Below, one piece after another: positions 57,501-64,000 of a DNA stretch of 64,000 nucleotides. Each line of letters begins with the position of its first letter. The first letter of the stretch is position 1. The translations under genes and the position numbers were made by a program. This DNA comes from Bog-756 sp963756515. GTDB taxonomy: Bacteria > Actinomycetota > Acidimicrobiia > Acidimicrobiales > RAAP-2. A model generated the notes under the pieces. That model did not search any database. It saw only the letters and a list, made by a program, of their open reading frames with translations, and had not been told where the DNA came from. The stretch is from NCBI GenBank assembly GCA_963756515.1, contig CAVWNV010000013.1, positions 248,001-312,000 of the forward strand, in the 5' to 3' direction.

Positions 57501-59132
57501 CCAGGCCACGGTGGTCGGCGCCAACTCGTCGGGCCGTCTCCCGGGGGATCTGGCCGCGGCCGCCTCGTCGGCCGTGGACGGCAACCCGGCCACTTCGTGG
57601 AGTCCGGGGCTCGGCAACCAGGTGGGCAACTGGGTCGAGTACCGGCTCGACCGCCCCGTCACCTTCGACCACCTCGACCTGCAGGTGGTGGCGGACGGCA
57701 AGCACTCGATCCCGACCGCCATCACCGTCAGCACGCCGACGGCCAGCCGGACCGTCACCCTCCCCGCCATCGATCCGGGGGCGGGCCGCACCCAGGGCTC
57801 GGTGACCCCGGTGCCGGTCACCTTCCCGACCCTGACCGGGTCGGACGTGAAGATCACCATCGACTCCGTGGCGCCTCACCAGTTCCTCGACTACCTGTCG
57901 AACAGCGCCAACACCGGTCCGGTGGCCCTGGCCGAGGTGGGCATCCCCGGTGTGGCACCGATGACAACGTCATCAACCGTGCCGACCGTCTGCTATCCCG
58001 ACCTGGTGGCGGTGGACGGACGACCGGTCGACATCGAGATCTCCGGCTCCACCGCCACCGCCCTGGCCAACGGGGGGCTGACCATCCGCGGCTGCGGCAA
58101 CTCGGCCCAGGGGATCACCCTGTCGGCCGGCACCCACGTCCTCACCACCGACACGGCCCAGACCACCGGACTCGACGTGGACGCCCTGGCCCTGGGCTCG
58201 GCCGCGGGGGGACGGCCGAAGCGCTCACCCCGAGCGGACTGCTCCCGGCGCCGCCGGCCCATCCGACCGCCCCCGTCGCCGTGGTCCACCAGGACCGGAC
58301 GTCGATGACGGTCGAGGTGCACGGGGACGGACAGCCGACCTGGCTGGTACTGGGCCAGAGCCAGAGCCCGGGGTGGAAGGCCTTCACCTCCACCGGGGTC
58401 GGCCTGGGCTCCTCCACCCTCATCGACGGGTACGCCAACGGCTGGTACCTCCCGTCCTCGCTGACCCGGGGGACCGCCACCTTCACGCTCACGTGGACTC
58501 CGCAACGGGTCGTCAACGCGGCCCTGGTCGTCTCGGGGGTGACGCTGGTGGTCAGCGTGGTGCTCATCGCCCTGCCACCCGGACTCGTGGCCTCGCGTCG
58601 GCGCCGGAGGAGGCGCCGACGGCACGGCGGGACCCGCGCCGCGGCCGGGGGCACCGTGGCGACCCCGGCGGCGGTCCCGACCCCGGCGGTCGAGGCGGTC
58701 GGACCGGCAGTGGAGCCGGTGGGCGACCCGGTGCGGCCGGTGCTGACGTCGGTGGTGCGGAGCGGCGGCTCGAGCCCGGGCTGGGCCCTGTCACTGGCCC
58801 TGGCCCTGGTGGCCGGGGCGGTGGCCGGTCTGATGGTGGCGCCGGCGGCCGGCGCGGCGGTGGCGGCCGTGGTCCTCCTCGAGCTCCGGGTGGACCGGAG
58901 CCGGATCGTGGTGGTGGCGGCCACGGTGGGCCTCCTGGTGGCCACGGCCGGGTACGTGGCCCTCCATCAACACCGCAACGGGTTCCTGTCCGACATCAAC
59001 TGGCCCTCCCACATGGGATGGGCCAACTCGCTGGTGTGGGTGGCGGTCGGCCTCCTCGGGGCGGACGGGCTGGTCCAGTGGGTGCGTCACCGGCACCGGG
59101 GTCATCCCGGCCCGACGACCGGCTCCGGGTAG
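54565..59132 (+). CDS. aftD: AftD-like alpha-(1->3)-arabinofuranosyltransferase, one frameshift
   Basis: A GT-C membrane glycosyltransferase of about 1520 residues once one frame change is allowed. The N-terminal helices contain the AftD/DUF3367 features (QPGKIAADTKQYLYLDPGRL with its Asp, GFLFPMGPYYW). Two discoidin-like carbohydrate-binding segments follow (VVDGNPDTAWTEG near 760; AVDGNPATSWSPG near 1005). The first frame stops at 58308, but the protein continues in the next frame (GTAEALTPSGLLP ... WYLPSS, then C-terminal helices) to 59132. The shift is in a G6 run at 58206-58211. Arabinan-chain extension is the mycobacterial role; the acceptor here is unknown. Confidence 0.85.
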
Positions 59133-59138
59133 GTCGCG

Positions 59139-60458
59139 TCAGGACGGGTGCGACGGCACCGGCCGGGGGGTCGTCCCGTCCAGCTCGCTCCCGCCGCCGG
59201 AGCGGCGCCACCAGGCGATGGAATTCTTCAGGCGGAGGGCCGGCTTCTCCACGACGAAGTAGCTCAGGCTGGACGAGATGATCGAGAGGCCCAGCACGGC
59301 CAGGAAGAAGGCCCAGAACTCGAGGTTGAAGTCGTGGAAGCGGCGGTGATGGTCCGGGCCGAGGATCTGGTAGATCCACGTCTCGTGCCAGAGGTAGATG
59401 CCGTAGGAGATGACCCCGAGGGACGCCATCGGCCACCACTGGAGGAACCGGCGGATCAGCCCCCTTCCCTGAGGGCCGAAGACCGCCGGCAGCAGGAGGA
59501 AGAAGGCGAACAGTCCGTAGAGGGTCTGGCGGGCCACGTCGAGATCGGATTCGAAGTAGACCGGGAGGATCGGTGAGCCGATGTTGGACACGCCCCAGAA
59601 GCAGGCCAGCGCGGCCGCCCACGACACCCAGGGGAACCACCAGCCACTGAGCCACGGTGTCTCGCGACCCCGGTGGTGCATCCACGCGCTCACCACGGCC
59701 AGCCCCATGCCCAGGGCGAAGAGGTCGAGGTAGGCCGGCAGCCAGATGGTGGCCAGACGGAAGTACGGCGAGTGGTGGTTCTGGTACTGGAGCACGGTGA
59801 ACCGCCAGGCGAAACTGATGGCCACCAGGACGCCGAGGCCGATGAGCTCGCGGCGGAAGGTCCGGACGTCGGTGCGACGCGTCCTGCCCCGGCCCAGGAG
59901 TGCGGCGTAGAGCGGGATGAAGAGGTAGAAGGTCATCTCGACGCACAGGCTCCACGCCGCCGATATCCCCTTCAGGTCCTGGGACGGAAGGTAGATCTGG
60001 AGGAAGAGGTAGTGCGAGGCGTAGGCCTTCCATCCGCCCGGGCCGATCCCCGGGCCGGTGTGGAACAACGATGTGGTGATGAACAGGACCAGCCAGTAGG
60101 CGGGGACGATCCGCAGCAGCCGCCGCAGCCAGAATGCGCCGGTTCGGGGCTTCGGGGCCCCGGCCAGGTGGGCCACCACAAAGGGCCGGTAGAGCAGGAA
60201 CCCGGAGATGAGGAAGAAGACCGATACCCCGATCTCGAGGCGGGCCGTGTACATCCCCACCCCCGATGGGTTCTTGGGGGTGAGACCGGACACGAAGGAC
60301 ACGTGCACCGCCACCACGGTGACGGCGGCGATGGCCCGGAGCCCGTCGAAGGCCGGGAACCGGGGGGGACGCCGCGGCACCGGCGATTCCTGACCCGGGC
60401 CGATCACCGGGGCCCGATCGGTCGACGCCTCCATCAGCCCGGCCGTCGACGCGCTCAT
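59139..60458 (-). CDS. Acyltransferase 3 family membrane protein
   Basis: A 439-residue multi-pass protein with the family opening PAFDGLRAIAAVTVVAVHVSF (catalytic His), FLISGFLLYRPFV, RRLLRIVPAYWLVL and about ten helices. It would O-acylate an extracytoplasmic sugar or lipid. ATG 60458 overlaps the stop of the upstream glycosyltransferase (ATGA). It converges on aftD with only six bases between them. Confidence 0.9.
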   Translation of the reverse strand: MSASTAGLMEASTDRAPVIGPGQESPVPRRPPRFPAFDGLRAIAAVTVVAVHVSFVSGLTPKNPSGVGMYTARLEIGVSVFFLISGFLLYRPFVVAHLAGAPKPRTGAFWLRRLLRIVPAYWLVLFITTSLFHTGPGIGPGGWKAYASHYLFLQIYLPSQDLKGISAAWSLCVEMTFYLFIPLYAALLGRGRTRRTDVRTFRRELIGLGVLVAISFAWRFTVLQYQNHHSPYFRLATIWLPAYLDLFALGMGLAVVSAWMHHRGRETPWLSGWWFPWVSWAAALACFWGVSNIGSPILPVYFESDLDVARQTLYGLFAFFLLLPAVFGPQGRGLIRRFLQWWPMASLGVISYGIYLWHETWIYQILGPDHHRRFHDFNLEFWAFFLAVLGLSIISSSLSYFVVEKPALRLKNSIAWWRRSGGGSELDGTTPRPVPSHPS

Positions 60459-61927
60459 GCCGGTCCCCCGGCCCTGCCGATGGCGTGACGGCCGGGGCCC
60501 GTCCGCCACCGCCGGACCACCACCCGGGCCCCGGCGTCGAGGCCGATACCGGCCAGCATGGCCAGGGCCACATCGGCCTCGACGGCGAAACGGGCGTCAC
60601 CGAAGGCCAGCACGGCGGTGATCGAGGTGAGGAGGATCATGGCCACGAAGGGGAACAGGAGGAGCCGGCGACGGCGCAGGACGACGGCACCGACCACGGC
60701 CACCGGCACCATCACGTAGAAGTACGGCAGGCCGAGCCGGGTCACCCACCCCGGCCTGCCGGTCACCGCCTCCAGCGCCGCCTCCTGGGCGGGTCGGTAC
60801 ACATTCCAGACCCGGGCCAGCCGCACGGCCGCGACCCCGGGAGCCGTCCCGAGGTGGTGGGCGACGTAGGCCTGCGCCACCCGGGTACCCGGTGCCTCCA
60901 CCCCGACCGAGCCGGGCGCCGCGCCGGGCACCGCGCCGGGCACCGTGCCGGGACAGGTCCGACTCCACCAACCCTCGAGCGGGCCGTGCCAGGCGGCGGG
61001 ACAGTTGGCCCCGGCCAGGGCCGGGTCGTACTCCGTGGCCAGCACCGGGGCCCCACTGACGAGCGTCAGGTTCCGGGCCACCCACGGGCCCACCACCACC
61101 ACGATGAGGGCGGCCATGACGGCGAGGGACCGGAGGCGCACCGTCCAGGTCACGTTCCGCACCGCCAGGCCGAGGGGCAAAGCCACCAACACGACGAGGG
61201 CCACGAGATCGGTGCGGGTCAGGGCGCCGAGACCGACCCCGAATCCCACCAGGGCGGCGTGGGCCGTGCTGGGCTCGTTCCAGAACCGGACCGCGGCGAA
61301 CAGCACCAGGGCGGTGATGGTGACGACGGTGGTCTCGGGGCCCAGGGTGGCCGGATTGACCCAGAGTGGCGGGAAGGTGGCCACGAGGAGGGCGGCCAGG
61401 ATGCCGGCCCGCTCCCCGACCAGGTCGCGGACGGTCATGCCGGCCAGAACCACCGCCACCACGAACAGGCCGCCCAAGAGGAGCCGGTGGGCGGTCGGCC
61501 CGGTGCCATCGGCCACGTCGGCGATGGCCAACAGCATGGTGGGCAGGGGTGGGTGCAAGGCCGTCGGGACGAGGTGGTGCGAGGCCGACAGCGCCGGGCC
61601 CGGGTCGACGAACCAGGCCCCCCGCAGCAGTAGTCGGGCCTGGGCGGTGTCGTACCGGGCGGTGGCGGACAGCGCCGTGCCGCCCGAGACGGCGTGGATG
61701 AACAGGAGCTGGATGCCGGCGCCGACCGCCGCCACCGCGGCCAACGCGGCGGTGAACCGACCCGGTCGGGCGCCGGTTGATGTTCCGGTGCGTGTTCCGG
61801 TGGCCGTTCTGCGTCTGGTCCTGGACCGGCTCGGACGGGCCCGTGGTGCGGCGGGTGCGGCGGGTGCGGCGGGCCGAGGCGAAGGTGGATCGGGACCGGT
61901 CGTGGAGCCGACCGGCACCGACGTCAT
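60455..61927 (-). CDS. GT-C (family 39/PMT-like) membrane glycosyltransferase
   Basis: A 490-residue protein. A long basic cytoplasmic N-terminus (about 1-60, rich in Arg, Thr, Pro) precedes a helix and an extracytoplasmic loop with Asp (ARYDTAQARLLL) and HPPLPTML, the arrangement of polyprenyl-phosphate-sugar-dependent transferases. Ten or so helices follow, and a loop holds PGTVPGAVPGAAPGSV repeats. ATGA overlap with the GT4 gene upstream marks one operon. The sugar is unknown. Confidence 0.83.
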   Translation of the reverse strand: MTSVPVGSTTGPDPPSPRPAAPAAPAAPRARPSRSRTRRRTATGTRTGTSTGARPGRFTAALAAVAAVGAGIQLLFIHAVSGGTALSATARYDTAQARLLLRGAWFVDPGPALSASHHLVPTALHPPLPTMLLAIADVADGTGPTAHRLLLGGLFVVAVVLAGMTVRDLVGERAGILAALLVATFPPLWVNPATLGPETTVVTITALVLFAAVRFWNEPSTAHAALVGFGVGLGALTRTDLVALVVLVALPLGLAVRNVTWTVRLRSLAVMAALIVVVVGPWVARNLTLVSGAPVLATEYDPALAGANCPAAWHGPLEGWWSRTCPGTVPGAVPGAAPGSVGVEAPGTRVAQAYVAHHLGTAPGVAAVRLARVWNVYRPAQEAALEAVTGRPGWVTRLGLPYFYVMVPVAVVGAVVLRRRRLLLFPFVAMILLTSITAVLAFGDARFAVEADVALAMLAGIGLDAGARVVVRRWRTGPGRHAIGRAGGPA

Positions 61928-63189
61928 CGGTGCCGGGTGACCTGGGCGGCCAGTGTCTGCAGTGCCGCCTCGGCGGTCCGTTCCCAGGTCATGCGGTCGG
62001 ACCGGCGCAGCGCGCCCTGGCTCAGCCGCCGGCGCAGCATGGGGTTGGCCAGGATCGACTCGCTCGCCTCGACCAGCTCCGGTACCGAGGAGGCCAGCAA
62101 GCCGGACTCGCCGTCGATCACCGCATCCTCGTGACCGGCGATGCGGGTGGCCACGGCCGGGGTCCCGCAGGCGGCCGCCTCGGTGATGGTCATGCCCCAT
62201 CCCTCGCGCACCGATGTCGAACACAACAGCCAGGCCCGCCGGTACACCTCGACCAGCTCGGCGTCCGTCACCCGCCCCGGGAGGGTGAGCCACTCCCCCG
62301 CCCCGGCGTGGGCGACGAGGTCCTCGAGCTCGGGTCGTTCGTATCCCTCGCCCACGACCATGGCCCGGAGCCGGGGCTGGCGCTCCTTGAGGGCCACCAT
62401 GGCCTCGACGAACCAGGCGAACCGCTTGACCGGGACCAGGCGGCCCACGGCCACGACGAAGGGGTCGGCATCGAGGGTGCCGCCCGGCGTGAAGCGGTCG
62501 TCGATCCCCGGCGGCACCACCGTGACCCGGTCCCGGGAGAAGCGGAGCCGCCGGACCAGGTCGTCGCGGGCCGAATCGGACAGCGTGACGATCTGGCTCC
62601 GCCGGTAGAAGGGCGGGGCCAGCCGGTGCTCGACGCCGTACCCCAGCCGGGCCAGGGTGGGGGACAGCGCCATGTCCCACATCTCGGCGTGGACGTGATG
62701 GAGGAAGACCACACGGGGACAGTGGCTCCACACCGGCGAGAAGAACGGCATCCCGTTCCAGATCTCGACAAGACCGTCCCCGGTTCCGATCTTGTGCCGG
62801 AACCCGGCCACGGCCGTGCGGGGGAAGACGGCATACCGACCGGCGCGGCGGTTGACGGTATAACCGCTGCGGCGGATGGCCCGGGCCGCCCCGTCGACCC
62901 TGGACGTCCACAGGCGGACGTCGATGCCGGCGTCGGCCCACCGCGTCAGGATCTCGTGGGCATGGAGCTCGGACCCACCGGCTTCGGCGTCGTCGAGGTC
63001 CCGCCAGGCCACGACGTCCACCCGACGCAGTCCGGCCTCCCCGGCCGTCCGGGCCAACCGGTCGCGGCTCTCGGCCCGGCGGCGACCGCGCTCCTGCCCT
63101 TCGATCCCGTCGGCCTCGTGCGGATCGGCGGCACGGTCACGGGCCACCGCCTCCGGGCCCACCGCCCCACGTTCGATGCCACTGCTCAC
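61924..63189 (-). CDS. Family 4 glycosyltransferase
   Basis: A 421-residue cytoplasmic GT-B enzyme. The N-terminal domain has GGSELHAHEILTRWADAGIDV; the C-terminal donor domain has VVAVGRLVPVKR and EGWGMTITEAAACGTPAV (E-x7-E motif). The first about 55 residues are a charged extension. It probably adds a sugar to a lipid-linked glycan exported by the adjacent flippase. GTG 63189 overlaps the flippase stop (GTGA). Confidence 0.88.
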   Translation of the reverse strand: MSSGIERGAVGPEAVARDRAADPHEADGIEGQERGRRRAESRDRLARTAGEAGLRRVDVVAWRDLDDAEAGGSELHAHEILTRWADAGIDVRLWTSRVDGAARAIRRSGYTVNRRAGRYAVFPRTAVAGFRHKIGTGDGLVEIWNGMPFFSPVWSHCPRVVFLHHVHAEMWDMALSPTLARLGYGVEHRLAPPFYRRSQIVTLSDSARDDLVRRLRFSRDRVTVVPPGIDDRFTPGGTLDADPFVVAVGRLVPVKRFAWFVEAMVALKERQPRLRAMVVGEGYERPELEDLVAHAGAGEWLTLPGRVTDAELVEVYRRAWLLCSTSVREGWGMTITEAAACGTPAVATRIAGHEDAVIDGESGLLASSVPELVEASESILANPMLRRRLSQGALRRSDRMTWERTAEAALQTLAAQVTRHR

Positions 63190-64000
63190 ACTGGTCCCCC
63201 GAGGTCGCGTCGGCCAATACTACTGATCCCGTCGTCCTGACCCGTGGAGGACGAGCGGTGCCACCAGCGCAGGTGTACGACCGCGAAGGCCACGGCCACG
63301 GCCAGAGCCAGACCGCCCTGCACGGCCAGCTCGGCCCGGGCGGTGGGCACGATGGCACCGTGGGCCCTATGGATGAGGATCAGCAACGCCACCACGCCGA
63401 TGGCCAACAGGACGACGATCCACCGACGGGCCGCCCCGAAGAGGTAGTTGGTCATCACGACGACGAGGCCGAGGCAGGCCATGGCGCCGACCAAGGTGGC
63501 AAAGGCCGGTGCACCTCCGCTGAGCTGAGCCGAGAACACCGCCGTCAGGAACTGCTCCGGTGCCACCAGGGCGATGGCCAGCAGTACCGCCGAAGGCACC
63601 ATCAGGAACACGAGGGTGACGGCCAACTGGCGCAGGGCGTGCTGGCCCTGGTGCCAACGGAGGGCGGCTTCGGGCAGGATGTAGCTCCCGAGGAGGATGG
63701 CCCCGAACACCAGGGACTTGCTGGCCACCGAGATCGCCGCGTAGGGGCCGGCACTGGACGGGTCGAGTCGGCCGACGAGGATGATGTCGGCGTTCTGGAG
63801 GATTCCGAGGAGCACGAAGCCGACGAAGGCCACCGTCAGGTCGATGGAGAGTGTCCGATCCTTCGCCACCAGGTCCGGTGCCAGCGACGCCGCGGCCGGA
63901 TAGTTCCAGGCCCGACCGGAGAGCAGGCGGGCGTGCACCGTGGCCACCACCTCCCCGAGCAGGAGGCCGATCCCATAGCCGGCGATACCGAATCCGGCCG
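63186..64000 (-). CDS. Polysaccharide flippase-like membrane protein (C-terminal part)
   Basis: At least 271 residues, open to the right edge, so the N-terminal half is missing. There are about seven membrane helices. The layout (STDLTVAFVGFVLLGILQNADIILVGR, then GPYAAISVASKSLVFGAILL) matches Wzx/MATE-like exporters of lipid-linked sugars. It is the first visible gene of the flippase-GT4-GTC-acyltransferase operon. Confidence 0.8.
   Translation of the reverse strand, partial: AGFGIAGYGIGLLLGEVVATVHARLLSGRAWNYPAAASLAPDLVAKDRTLSIDLTVAFVGFVLLGILQNADIILVGRLDPSSAGPYAAISVASKSLVFGAILLGSYILPEAALRWHQGQHALRQLAVTLVFLMVPSAVLLAIALVAPEQFLTAVFSAQLSGGAPAFATLVGAMACLGLVVVMTNYLFGAARRWIVVLLAIGVVALLILIHRAHGAIVPTARAELAVQGGLALAVAVAFAVVHLRWWHRSSSTGQDDGISSIGRRDLGGPV

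Overview
The window is very GC-rich DNA of a high-GC Gram-positive (Actinomycetota). The block xerD / Nudix / pyrG / recN / nadK / tlyA / small Lys-Ala protein / HAD phosphatase follows the order known from Mycobacterium (Rv1692-Rv1701), and uvrC-rapZ-yvcK ... gap-pgk-tpiA-secG is the common Gram-positive order. The lack of whiA between yvcK and gap, the DoxX-Rieske fusion and the AftD-type protein outside a mycobacterial context make a deep-branching actinobacterium (perhaps Acidimicrobiia) my best guess. That taxon is inference.

Layout. 1-863: start of a YfhO-type membrane protein running off the left edge. 1027-11478 (all minus): M50 protease, TraR/DksA zinc finger, XerD, Nudix hydrolase, CTP synthase, RecN, NAD kinase, TlyA, a histone-tail-like protein, a HAD phosphatase and a fatty-acid desaturase, many with 4-base stop/start overlaps. 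11579-13764: a DoxX-Rieske membrane protein divergent from a small membrane protein plus a VOC protein. 13840-20418: a cellulose-synthase-like glycosyltransferase with a PilZ domain and a very large Lhr-type helicase. 20456-25758: two SDR enzymes, a hotdog thioesterase, an MTA/SAH nucleosidase-like protein, a sulfotransferase and a DUF1214 protein. 25842-29343: a lipoprotein, a large secreted five-repeat protein and a small coiled-coil protein. 29538-32843: a cyclase/AAA/TPR signalling protein; then a hemerythrin protein.

33790-36730 is the one decayed stretch: a strong hairpin, a frameshifted tandem-repeat secreted gene, a VOC remnant, one intact small gene, a short microsatellite, an IS481-type transposase tail and a tRNA-Leu(GAG). 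36811-45729 (minus): peptide-binding protein, secG, tpiA, pgk, gap, yvcK, rapZ, uvrC. 45926-54489: nadA behind a potentially structured leader, a DUF222/HNH protein, uvrA, uvrB, coaE. 54565-64000: an envelope-glycan group: AftD-like arabinofuranosyltransferase (one frameshift), acyltransferase, GT-C glycosyltransferase, GT4 glycosyltransferase and a flippase cut by the right edge.

How it works together: DNA repair and recombination (uvrABC, recN, xerD, lhr), NAD metabolism (nadA, nadK), lower glycolysis (gap-pgk-tpiA) and envelope glycan assembly. A recurrent feature is a TAnnnT -10 box six or seven bases before an ATG/GTG, which predicts leaderless mRNAs for at least nine genes. At two loci the predicted transcript begins with a tiny ORF whose stop overlaps the next gene's GTG.
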